NCBI GenBank assembly: GCA_900169235.1
Contig: FWCC01000112.1
Location: 62,001-126,000, forward strand
DNA length: 64,000 bases
Origin: Zarea fungicola
Lineage: Eukaryota; Ascomycota; Sordariomycetes; Hypocreales; Cordycipitaceae
Direction of reading: 5' to 3'
The notes beneath the pieces are model-generated. The model did no database searches. It was not told where the DNA came from and saw only the letters and a list, made by a program, of their open reading frames with translations. Positions 1 through 9,161 of the stretch are shown piece by piece. Every line of letters starts with the position of its first letter. Position 1 is the first letter of the stretch. A program made the position numbers and the translations under genes.

Positions 1-617
1 TAGTGCTTAATATCTACCCCTTCCACAAACTCTTTGATTTCGAGATATTTTGCAAATCCAGGCGAAGATGCGAATTCCGTGTGCTTTTCTACAGCCGGCC
101 AGCCCGCGACCATGACAAACTCCTCCTTTGATTCAGCCTCCTTGTTCGTCCGCCAAGCGCATCGGACCTCGAATGGCCTTGCATATTTTCCCACAATTCC
201 CCTAACCTCGTCAAATTTATTGACAAAGGCATCTTTCTTGTCGACCGATATAAACATGCGACCGATGCTGATGACAGGGCTGTGCACGAGCGGCGTAAGC
301 TCGGCCTCGTCGGAGACACCCAATAATTCGGTGCCAAGAGAAACTGCTTGAGCCTCCCCATCTCTCTCTTTCGTAAAATCCATTAGACTGTTCTTAATTG
401 AGGTGTAGAATTGACTCTGGATCCATTCACGATGGATATCCTGCGACGCCCAGTTGGTCGCGATGAGGAGAATGGAAGGGTCCTCGACCTGCTGAAAGGT
501 CCAAGTGTCGGAACAGAATACTTGTCTTGCAGTTTGGGCCTTTTTAAGGACAGTTTGTAGATCCAGTGAGAGACCGGAAGCGGCCAACGTAAAGATTGAG
601 AGCTCCGTGAAGGGCAT
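1..617 (-). CDS. ABM-like (dimeric alpha/beta-barrel) domain protein, 3' end outside window
   Basis: The reading frame opens with ATG at 617-615 and stays open for 205 codons to the left edge, where the last codon is cut after two bases, so the stop is not in the window. The protein looks like two repeated halves of about 100 residues, each resembling the ferredoxin-like fold of fungal antibiotic-biosynthesis-monooxygenase-type (ABM/Dabb) proteins. The first half carries DTWTFQQVEDPSILLIATNW. The second ends in an EEFVMVAGWPAVEKHTEF stretch, and conserved W and H residues near the end of each half fit the family. Such proteins are small cofactor-free oxygenases or stress proteins; the substrate cannot be told. 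A TATAAATA box lies about 110 bases upstream on the same strand. The frame is certain and the family is an inference from sequence feel. Confidence 0.72.
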   Translation of the reverse strand, partial: MPFTELSIFTLAASGLSLDLQTVLKKAQTARQVFCSDTWTFQQVEDPSILLIATNWASQDIHREWIQSQFYTSIKNSLMDFTKERDGEAQAVSLGTELLGVSDEAELTPLVHSPVISIGRMFISVDKKDAFVNKFDEVRGIVGKYARPFEVRCAWRTNKEAESKEEFVMVAGWPAVEKHTEFASSPGFAKYLEIKEFVEGVDIKH

Positions 618-2761
618 TGTGAAGTATGTAGGGTAGTATGATTGTAGTATCTGATTTTAAGGCTCACTCAGTGCAGGATACCAGATTGGCGAAATGAGCT
701 ACCCATATGAATAGAGTAACAGTATTTATATTAATAAATTACTATCACGGAGTATTTCATAGTTGGAAGGAGCTAGTCGATGTAACAAGAAGCCCTGCAG
801 TGTCTCAAGTATTGCCATCAACTAGGCTGGGGTGAACCTAGAAAGCTACATTATATGCCCCAATATTCATCCTGTAAAAGATGTAAATATTCCATTCCAT
901 TTAAACCTACACCGCCAACCTATCCTAGCACAACACCATGCCTCGCATTGTAATGTTGTAGTTTGCCTTTCTTGATGCGGCGATAAAATGACATCAGCCT
1001 AAAGTCCGCTCGGCAGCTTGCAACGGCAAATTCCATCTTGACAGCAACTTTCAAATAGCGCAGCTCATGTGCGGCGATAATTTTATTGCAGTGTTAAGTC
1101 CGCATTCGCCTTGACACAGTCTGCTTTAGTTTTACATAGTACCAGTAGATGCAACGGGAGACAAGCTCGACCCCGATCCCGTCCACCGATTGGCATCCCG
1201 AACCGAAAAGTCGGCCTTGCAAATTCTCCAACACGCGGAGCCAGTTGGGTGGGCGAGTGGCCCCTGCAATCTTACGCAAAACTAGGCACACTGGGTCTAA
1301 GAGTAATAAAGAATAATGATAAAAAAAATAAAATAAAAGGAAATAAAGGAAACGGAAATATTAAACACAAGCTGCCATTTCCAGTGAATGATGCCGTCGG
1401 GCCCTCCGGGAATGGCTTCGCGGAACGCAGCCAGCTTTCACCACCCACCACTACACTGGATAATAAGGGTGTGTGAGCTATAAATAGTTTGCGCCATGGG
1501 TTGTTGATGCGTGACCAGGGAAGGGAAAGGTGCGCCACGTGGTTCCCTTCATATAGGCTTCTGTGTTTCTGGGGAGTCATGATTTGCCGTGTACCAGTAC
1601 CAGTATACCAGTAATAAAGTTTCATTGTTCTCAATACACAATGGCATATGTACACTGTCCATTGTCTTTGTGCCGGCCGGAGTTAATTGCCCGTTATTTC
1701 AGCGGCGCCACAACGTCCATGTCGAACCTTAATTCGGCTGGTCCAGTCTTTTCAGGTGTTTACTGGCTGGCACGGTAGCTGAACTGACAACGCAAAGCAT
1801 CTGGCAGGCAGCACGGTCGATGGATATTCTGGTGAAAAAAGTGCTTATATGTCATGATTGAATGCTGTGAAGCTTACGGAGTACTGAGTGCAAACTACTC
1901 ATATCGCTCAATCCTGGCCAAATCTTCATACCAAAGCGCCAAATATTTAGCCACATTTGCTGCAGTAGTAGGCAGTGCCTAGAGGAATCACAGCACCAGT
2001 TCAGATGTCCCAGCTACGAAGACGAGGCTGTGAAAACCAGCAGCGAGCCTGAATGTGGACCAAATTTCCCCAAATGGTGTTGTCGTGTATTGTTCTCGTA
2101 AAGCTGGTTAGCCTGAAAACGCCACCCAATCAGCCGTATGTCACTGCTTGGCAAATCCAAGATTGGGTTAAACTCTACGGGAAAATCGGCAAGCATAACT
2201 TGGCGGACACGATGACTATACTTGGCAATAAAGCTTTGGCATGTACCGGTATATGTAGTATCTACTGGGCATGCATCGTCCGATGAATTTCGCAAACTCA
2301 TTCTCATCGTCTCAATTAGTTCCAGCACAGACGACGGTGAAATTGATCTTCCAACAGCTAACGTGGCTAGCGTATGCGCAGGGCCCGAGCTGAAGTGGCT
2401 CAACACCGCACTACGGTAGGTCGGTGCCGGTTGAAAAGTGTGCCTGAATCATTAGTCTCGTATTTCCTGCTCCCGGATTGGCGGGCCCAAGCGGCTAGAA
2501 AGCCATGAGAGGCAAGGAGGGAGCCACCAATGCACGCCATACGAGGTTGGGACCAGTGAGAAGCATTGGTTTAATAAGATATTATGGGCAGAGGGCTGGG
2601 TCTATCCCGGTGACTTTCTTTGCTTTGCTTTGATCTATTCTGATCTGGCGTAACCGCCTTCTGATTTTACTCTTCTCAACCTTCTTTTATTTCCTTTCCC
2701 TCCTACCGACCTATTCACTCGTTTACAGGTCCTTTTTTTCGTCACACAGCATCTATACAAG
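618..2761. other. gene-free spacer between divergent genes
   Basis: The 2.1 kb shared upstream region of the ABM-like gene (minus) and the class II peroxidase (plus). It contains only short frames with no recognisable protein features. An A-rich tract lies at about 1317-1350, and pyrimidine-rich sequence at 2660-2760 immediately precedes the peroxidase ATG and probably holds its transcription start. Confidence 0.6.
723..730 (-). promoter_or_regulatory. TATA box for the ABM-like gene
   Basis: TATAAATA on the minus strand, about 106 bases before the ATG at 617, a usual distance in filamentous fungi. Confidence 0.5.
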
Positions 2762-3877
2762 ATGAAGTTCTTAATAGCACCCGTCACCGCGGTGGTCATG
2801 GCCGCAGGGGTCGTCTCCTATCCCGGCATGAAGGAGACGCTCAACGAAATCACGGCTCGCGCTGAGCAGGCCGCCGAGGCCGCCGCGGCACCAGCACCCC
2901 CCGAGCTCATTGGCGACCTCCTCACCCTCCAGGAGTGCAAGCTCACGCCCACCGGCGCCGCCATCAAGCACATCCTCCTCGGCACCGAGAGCCCCCAGGA
3001 CACCACCACGGGGTACCCCAACGTCCCGGCCAAGGACACGCCGGCGTGCGCGGCCGACACCTGCTGCATCTGGAAGTACATTGCCGACGACCTCAAGACG
3101 GTCATGACCGACGGCACCGGCCGCTGCACGCAGCTCGCCAGCGGCGCCATCCGCCTCGGCTTCCACGACGCCGCCACCTGGTCCAAGGGCACGGGCAACG
3201 GCGGCGGCGCCGACGGCTCCATGCTCCTCGCCGGCGAGTGCGAGGCGCGCGACGAAAACGCCGGCCTGGGCAACATTTGCGCGCAGATGCGCGTCTGGTA
3301 CGACAAGTACAAGGGCTACGGCATCAGCATGGCCGACCTCATCCAGTTCAGCTCCAACCTCGGCGCCGTCTTGTGTCCCATCGGTCCCCGCGTCCGCACC
3401 TTTGTCGGCCGCAAGGACAGCAGCGCCCAGTCCCCCGCCAACCTGCTGCCCTCGCCGTCTGGGACCGCCGACGAAATCATCGCCCTCTTCGCCGACAAGA
3501 CAATCACCCCGCAGATGCTCATCGCGCTCCTGGGCGCCCACTCCGTCAGCGAGCAGTTTGTCACCTTTCCCGCCCAGGCCGGCGCGCCCCAGGACTCGAC
3601 CCCGGGCGTGCTGGACAATGAGTACTACCGCGATGTCCTGTCCAGGACGCCGCCGTCGCAGGTGGTCCGCTTCGTGAGCGACCTGAACCTGGCCGCCGAC
3701 AGCCGCACGCAAGTCTTTTTTGGCCTGTACGGCGACCAGGAGGGCGGCCAGCAGAAGTGGAACACGGACTATGCGCGCGCGTACATTCGCTTGTCGCTGC
3801 TCGGTGTCTACAACATCAATGACATGACGGAGTGCACAAAGGCGCTGCCGCCATTCACGGGCTTCACTTTTCCATAA
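2762..3877 (+). CDS. secreted class II (fungal ligninase-type) haem peroxidase
   Basis: A 371-residue, single-exon secreted haem peroxidase that oxidises substrates with H2O2 outside the cell. A signal peptide covers about residues 1-19, followed by an Ala/Pro-rich pro-segment to about 48. The distal haem motif RLGFHDAATW places the catalytic Arg at 131 and the distal His at 135. GNGGGADGS (about 145-153) is the distal calcium site, and LLGAHSVSEQ holds the proximal haem ligand His260. Many Cys residues (C59, C96, C101, C102, C122, C160, C173, C205 and a C-terminal one) fit class II disulfides. I do not see the acidic trio of Mn peroxidases or the surface Trp of lignin peroxidases clearly, so I call it a generic ascomycete class II peroxidase. 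Coding GC is very high, which produces long antisense shadow frames. The neighbours give no pathway link. Confidence 0.93.
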   Translation: MKFLIAPVTAVVMAAGVVSYPGMKETLNEITARAEQAAEAAAAPAPPELIGDLLTLQECKLTPTGAAIKHILLGTESPQDTTTGYPNVPAKDTPACAADTCCIWKYIADDLKTVMTDGTGRCTQLASGAIRLGFHDAATWSKGTGNGGGADGSMLLAGECEARDENAGLGNICAQMRVWYDKYKGYGISMADLIQFSSNLGAVLCPIGPRVRTFVGRKDSSAQSPANLLPSPSGTADEIIALFADKTITPQMLIALLGAHSVSEQFVTFPAQAGAPQDSTPGVLDNEYYRDVLSRTPPSQVVRFVSDLNLAADSRTQVFFGLYGDQEGGQQKWNTDYARAYIRLSLLGVYNINDMTECTKALPPFTGFTFP

Positions 3878-5460
3878 ATAAACTGGGTAAAAGCTGCAAT
3901 GACAAGGTTGAACAGCTAGCCAAACCACGGTTGCGGGCTGTGGAGGGGGGCTTGTTAGTGCCCCATGTGACCGGGACGTTTTAATGTCTAGAGTTTTGTG
4001 TGTATATTTTCCTTGGCGTGCATCGTTCCGGTCGCTCTGCACCCCAATTGCATTGTTTTCTTGGGCGTTGAAAGCATGGCTTTCCATTCTTGACTGTCAA
4101 TGCAGTCAGTCGGCGTGACATTGTATTGTTAATATGTGGATACGGTAGATACATTGGTGCCATAATGTGGCAAGCTCTTGTCATTAACTGGTAGTTACTG
4201 CTGGTATGATGCATACCGGGAGCTTTTTATTTATGCCATTGTCATTTAACATAATTTTCAAGCCAATAGTGATCTGTGTTTTGGCCGAATAGAGCGAATG
4301 CTCACTTCCCGAGTGCTGATCCCTGGGGAAGAATCGGTTGTGCATTGAAACCAGCCTCTCACCCAGGCCCGTGGCGGCATTGCTCGAAGCAGGAAATCAC
4401 AGCTTGAAACATGCATCCATCCAGAGCCGCTCTAACACGGCAGAGCGTTGCGCTGCAATTACAAGTGAGACACCAAATCCGACGCTGCACTAAGACATCT
4501 GTCATTTGAGATGAGTCGTAGCACATGGCTCTATTCAATCCCACAAGTTAATTGTATCCGTCCACTTTCAGAGCTGTAGAATTGAGTTGACGATGCAACT
4601 GCATTTGTAATCATTGAAAATGAAGGGGATTTTGAATGTTTATACTCTAATGAAGTCGCAGGGCAAAATGTGACTTGGTCAGCGACAGACAATGCAGATC
4701 CATGCCAGCAGAATTGATTACCATTATGATCTGGGAATTTAGAGATGCGGCAAAAAGGGTTCGCCATCTCGCCGATTGATGCTCGGTTTCTGATGTGGCT
4801 GATACGAGCTACCCGCGCCAAGAGCTGCACTTTACGATATATATTCGTCGGCCGGCTTCGATATCAGACCTGAAAAGCTGCTTGAAGAAGTGAAATTCCT
4901 TGACATGTGCACTTTCTTAGATTTTTACCATGTGCACCGCGAATGCTACGCCAGGGTGATCCAGCCTTGGCTTAATAAACAATCCAGTAACAAATGGATA
5001 GAATGGAAAGGAGAGAGAAATCAGCAGCCTGAATTATTCTTTTTCAAATTATTCATCAAGTTTCCCTTTGTAAGCGCAGCCTTGTCGGAGCAATACGGGG
5101 CAATGCAGCCCGCTTGTCGGCCGAGTCCCTTTGACATGCCACACCAAAATCCGGCATCACCAAGCGCCAACCGGCCGAGTCAATCGGGCGTCGCACCAGC
5201 AAATGACCCGACCGGCAGCCAGCATTCGTAATCCAACCAGCGTGAATATTTTTTAATCAAAAGGTATAAATACTGTCCATCCTTTCAGAAATTAAATTCA
5301 AAAACATCAATACAATTCAATTCACTCAAACATACAACAACACACCCATCATACACACCCATTACCGCCAGACACAGACGTCTAGATACTAATACACTCT
5401 TCCTACAACAATAACATCATCACTGTACAACTTTGACAAACCAACTCTCACCCATCCACA
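3878..5460. other. gene-free spacer
   Basis: The 3' region of the peroxidase gene and the promoter of the SDR gene, about 1.6 kb. No credible coding frame was seen. The last 200 bases are A/C-rich leader sequence. Confidence 0.6.
5265..5272 (+). promoter_or_regulatory. TATA box for the NAD(P)-binding SDR gene
   Basis: TATAAATA about 190 bases before the ATG at 5461. The intervening leader is rich in CA and lacks G, as is common in fungal 5' untranslated regions. Confidence 0.55.
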
Positions 5461-6213
5461 ATGCATTTCTACATCACAGGAGGTTCCGGCCGCAACGGCT
5501 CCCTCACCATCGCCGCCGCCCTCGCCGCCAGCGGGAAGCACACCGTCACCGCGCTCGTCCGCAACCCATCCTCCGCCTCCCTCCAACCCTACGCCGCAAA
5601 CCCCAACCTCACACTCATCACCGGCTCGCCCCTCTCCCAGAGCGCCGTCGTCGAGGCCCTCACCACCCCGCGCCGGCCCGACGCCGTCATCAGCACGCTC
5701 AGCCTCGCCCGCAAGGGAACCAGTCCCTTTGCGGGCTTGCACCCTGACACGACGCCCGATTTCATGTCGCAGGCCACGCGCATCCTCCTCGATGCCATCA
5801 ACACTGTATATTCCGATTCAGATTCACAAAAAGGGACGAGGCCCAAAATCATCATCAACTCAACACTCGGGGCCGGCGACTCGTGGTCCTCCATGTCGTG
5901 GGTGTTTCGCCTGCTCTTCAGCTACTCCCCCATGCGTCACGGCGTGGCGGACCATGATACGGTGGACGCGCTCGTCAGGGACAGTGGGCTGCGCTTCGTG
6001 CTCGCGCGCGCAGGACGGTTGACGGAGCAGCAGAGGGACGATGCTGACAAGGAGCCAAAAGGGCAGACGACAGCAGCGGTCAGGGTGCTGCCAGATAATG
6101 GCAAGGGTTTGGGCGTGGCGGATGCCATTACGCGACAAAGTCTGGCGAAATGGCTTGTTCTCGCGGCAGAGCAGGATACCTGGGATGGCAGATCCCCCGT
6201 GCTCATCAACTGA
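5461..6213 (+). CDS. atypical SDR, NmrA-like / NAD(P)H-binding Rossmann protein
   Basis: A 250-residue single-exon protein. The N-terminal dinucleotide-binding loop TGGSGRNG (residues 6-13) follows a short beta strand and identifies an atypical short-chain dehydrogenase of the NmrA/NAD(P)H-binding group. An INSTLGAGDSW stretch (about 131-141) sits where these proteins place the end of the fourth strand, and RFVLARAGRLTE follows as the strand that shapes the substrate pocket. The classical YxxxK catalytic pair is not evident, so it may be a redox sensor or a reductase of unknown substrate. The start lies in good context (ACAATGC) behind a TATA box. The stop is followed by a TTC microsatellite. 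Confidence 0.85.
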   Translation: MHFYITGGSGRNGSLTIAAALAASGKHTVTALVRNPSSASLQPYAANPNLTLITGSPLSQSAVVEALTTPRRPDAVISTLSLARKGTSPFAGLHPDTTPDFMSQATRILLDAINTVYSDSDSQKGTRPKIIINSTLGAGDSWSSMSWVFRLLFSYSPMRHGVADHDTVDALVRDSGLRFVLARAGRLTEQQRDDADKEPKGQTTAAVRVLPDNGKGLGVADAITRQSLAKWLVLAAEQDTWDGRSPVLIN

Positions 6214-6650
6214 CCCGTCCCTTATTCTTTTTTTTCCCCCCTCTTCTTCTTCTTCTTCTTCTTCTTCTTCTCTGCTACGCTTCTTAGACAGGTATGCACA
6301 ATGGTGGCGTAAATAGTTACACAGGTTCAGTTTATAAATGACAAAATCAGATTGCTTTTCTCATGCACAGATGAATCGTAAACATCATCTTCAAAGGGTA
6401 TTATACTTCAACAGCAGCCCAAATAATAATACCATGTTTCCGACATCAGTGGCGTATTGCTGCAAATATTGCACAAAATGAAACAAAAAAAAAGAAGGAC
6501 TCGCTCGAGTCAAATGCAGTGTGTCTGATAACACAATTGTGGTCCTGGGAACCATCCTTGGCCGGATAAAACCGACTCTACCGAGCAAATAAAAAACGCC
6601 GTCATCCATTAATCGTATTACAACATCCCGCTTCACCCCCCAACTCCAAT
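6214..6650. other. convergent intergenic region
   Basis: Shared 3' flank of the SDR gene (plus) and the first Zn2Cys6 regulator (minus). It holds the TTC microsatellite and otherwise no structure that I can name. Confidence 0.6.
6241..6272. repeat. (TTC)n microsatellite
   Basis: About ten CTT/TTC units in the 3' flank of the SDR gene. Confidence 0.9.
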
Positions 6651-9161
6651 CTAATCCCAGCCATCCCAGATGAGCCAGCCTCCAAAATGTTGGGCCGCTG
6701 CTGCCGCTGCTTTACTGCCCGCACTCGCATGGTCTCCAGCATAGCTCTCTGAGCCATATGGATCGTGTCTTGCATGACCTGCATGACCTGAAGAACGCAC
6801 CGTTTCCAGCGTCACATTGGATGAGCGCAGGAGTGCGTCCAGCACACCGTACAGGCCATGTACAATGTCGTCGCTTCGTACCTCGGGTTTCCTAACCGTT
6901 TCGAGAGCGAGGGCAATCGTCAGGATATCCTTGGTATCGCTTCCGCTGGCGTGCGTGACAAGAATCTCCAGTGCCTTTTCGACAGTGCCAACAAGTCGAG
7001 CGTGGGACCAAATGGACAGTGTTTCGGGCTTGTACATTGGAAAATCATCTCCACCATATTCTGGCGACTGCCGATGGCTAGGGCCAAGCATCATGTGCTC
7101 AGTCGATGCCCTATGCTGCGATTGTATATAGTAGCATACGCTCAGTGCCGCCTGCGTGATATCGTGCTTGAGCATCTGGTGATACATGGACGCAATGATG
7201 GGGAAGAATGGCTGTCGCGGATCAATCTCGTCCAAATACTTTAAAATCACCATGGAAGATCGCAGGTGGGTACGCGTGATTTGCGATGGTGCATCGGGCG
7301 GGCCCATAGCCAGGCTGCGATACAGTGCCAGCAGAGGACGTCTCGCGTGCATGTCGAGGATAACACGCGACCGCCACATCTTGCTTTGTTGCGTGTCGTT
7401 GAGAATCCCCTGCCGGGGAAACAGATAGTTGATGTCTTCGAGAAATCTATCCAGCCTTGCGCCAACATCTAGAACTTCCTGGTAGTCTCGAACAGAATCA
7501 ATATTGTTCACCAAGTGCGCCACCTTCATACGTGTAGACAGCGTCATGGCTCCATACACTTGCAGCTGGTTGTCCGTGATTTGGTCAATCGGCTTGGACG
7601 GCGGTAGCTCCCGCATTCCCTCATACAGTTCAATGTCATCCAAGTTGCGGGGCGGTCGACAGGTATAGTCACCTTCCCGCACAGTCGTAGGCATGTTGGT
7701 GGCAATGGATAAATGTACATCCATGTCCAGAATGGTGAACCACAAGCGTCTGCGCATCTCGCCCTGGAAGACAGTCATCCGAGGCCCAAACTCTGCGGGG
7801 TCGCGGTGAAGGCCCATGGACATGGCGCTCCGCACAAGGTAGCCGGCCTGAGCCCACAAGTCACTGATCCGCGGCGTCACCATGCGCTGGGCATGAATGT
7901 GCAGCACCTGGACCTGCAAAGCGGCAAACTCGACACGCTGTTTGCCCTTGAGACTATCCAGCCAGCTTCGAACCAGGGCGCAGCTCGTGGGATTGTGCAC
8001 ACCTTCCACCCGTTCGTGCAATATTCCCTTGGATTTGGTCTCGAACCGAGACGATGTGGACAAGACGGCGAGAAGCTGAGGCAGAAAGAATTCGGATTGT
8101 GGCTTGCCACTCCAGTAGAGATTGTATTGCTCCATAAAGGTAGGCATGTGGAGTATGCGGTAGATGGTTTCCGACGAGTCCATGTAGGAAGCCACTAATC
8201 GATCGCATACGTCCTTTTGGGGAAGAATGTCTGCCATGCGCTTCTGCACGGGCATCATGGAGTCGACAAAAACGGAGATGGGGGTGAGTGCGGCAACGTA
8301 GTTTCTGTGGAGGTGGCCATGGGTGGCTTTGAAATCCGACAAGACTTCCCTGCCGCCGGGAATAGTTTGATGCTGATTGATAAAAGTCTTGGCATCGTCC
8401 AAAAGGTTGAGCATGACCTGAGCACTGCCCTGCCCAAAAAGCCGTGTCCGTTTGGCGCCATTTTTGACGCTCAGCCCTCGAATGGTATCGGCCGAGGCAG
8501 CCACAACTCTTCCTGCGCTCAGATCTGTTGCCGCTGGGCTCCGGACCATGACTTGCTTCTCTAACCGCTCCATGCGCAGTGACAGCTCCTCTAAAAGTGG
8601 AAACCCAGGCGAATCACCATTCCTGGCTGCCGTTGCGGAAGCGGCAAAATTGGCGCTGATGGGCTCGGCCGACACTGATGATGTGGATTGGGTTGTCCCT
8701 GGAGGGCAGTTGCGCTTGGAAGGGCGAACGGGCTCCGAGGTTTCCGCATCAGACACGTCCGAGTCGGGCTGTCCATCGGCGTCGGCGGTGTATTTGCAGG
8801 CGCGGGTGGATTTCTGGCATTGCGAGCAGGGCAAGAGTCGGTCGCATCGGAGCTTTCGTTTGCGGCATTCGGTACAAGACTTGACTGGGCGAGGACGCTT
8901 GACGCTGCGGTGATGCGAATGCGACTGCGGCTGCGACTGCGGCTGCGAATGCGACTGCGAATGCGACTGCGCATGCAATTGTGGTTGCTGCGGTTGCTGT
9001 GGTTGTAGATGGCCGAGTGGCTGTGGCGACCTGTGCTGCGGGTGGGACTGGTGTGGTGGTGGGCCATGCGATGGGACGGAAATCATTTGCGCTTGAGGTG
9101 CAGGTTCCTGCTTGGTCTTTTGGGGTTGATGCGAGCCATCGAACAGGTCGGCCGCGCCCAT
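6651..9161 (-). CDS. Zn2Cys6 fungal-specific transcription factor with QHS-rich N terminus
   Basis: A nuclear regulator of 836 residues, single exon. The frame continues 18 codons upstream of the ATG at 9161 but without another ATG; the ACCATGG context supports 9161. The zinc cluster is at C96-C99-C106-C112-C115-C122 (spacing 2-6-5-2-6), just after a basic KRPRPVK patch. Before it lies a low-complexity His/Gln/Ser/Pro tract encoded by a degenerate hexanucleotide repeat (about 8910-9010). The middle-homology (Fungal_trans) domain spans roughly residues 310-580 and includes the MRRRLWFTILDMDVHLS signature. The target genes are unknown. The divergent 4 kb upstream stretch is gene-free and may carry a long leader or regulatory sequence. 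Confidence 0.92.
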   Translation of the reverse strand: MGAADLFDGSHQPQKTKQEPAPQAQMISVPSHGPPPHQSHPQHRSPQPLGHLQPQQPQQPQLHAQSHSQSHSQPQSQPQSHSHHRSVKRPRPVKSCTECRKRKLRCDRLLPCSQCQKSTRACKYTADADGQPDSDVSDAETSEPVRPSKRNCPPGTTQSTSSVSAEPISANFAASATAARNGDSPGFPLLEELSLRMERLEKQVMVRSPAATDLSAGRVVAASADTIRGLSVKNGAKRTRLFGQGSAQVMLNLLDDAKTFINQHQTIPGGREVLSDFKATHGHLHRNYVAALTPISVFVDSMMPVQKRMADILPQKDVCDRLVASYMDSSETIYRILHMPTFMEQYNLYWSGKPQSEFFLPQLLAVLSTSSRFETKSKGILHERVEGVHNPTSCALVRSWLDSLKGKQRVEFAALQVQVLHIHAQRMVTPRISDLWAQAGYLVRSAMSMGLHRDPAEFGPRMTVFQGEMRRRLWFTILDMDVHLSIATNMPTTVREGDYTCRPPRNLDDIELYEGMRELPPSKPIDQITDNQLQVYGAMTLSTRMKVAHLVNNIDSVRDYQEVLDVGARLDRFLEDINYLFPRQGILNDTQQSKMWRSRVILDMHARRPLLALYRSLAMGPPDAPSQITRTHLRSSMVILKYLDEIDPRQPFFPIIASMYHQMLKHDITQAALSVCYYIQSQHRASTEHMMLGPSHRQSPEYGGDDFPMYKPETLSIWSHARLVGTVEKALEILVTHASGSDTKDILTIALALETVRKPEVRSDDIVHGLYGVLDALLRSSNVTLETVRSSGHAGHARHDPYGSESYAGDHASAGSKAAAAAAQHFGGWLIWDGWD
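8910..9010. repeat. degenerate hexanucleotide repeat encoding a Q/S/H tract
   Basis: Tandem TGCGAC/TGCGGC/TGCGAA units on the plus strand, read on the minus strand as alternating Gln, Ser and His codons in the N terminus of the Zn2Cys6 regulator. Copy number at such repeats is often polymorphic between strains. Confidence 0.8.

Noticed and set aside
2014..2406. 130-residue minus-strand frame in the spacer before the peroxidase
   Set aside because: It opens with GTG rather than ATG, has no recognisable domain, and lies in a promoter region.
2771..4087. 438-residue antisense frame opposite the class II peroxidase
   Set aside because: Composition is Gly/Val/Ala/Arg-rich without motifs. It is the shadow of a gene with GC-ending codons, and the sense frame has full catalytic motifs and a signal peptide.
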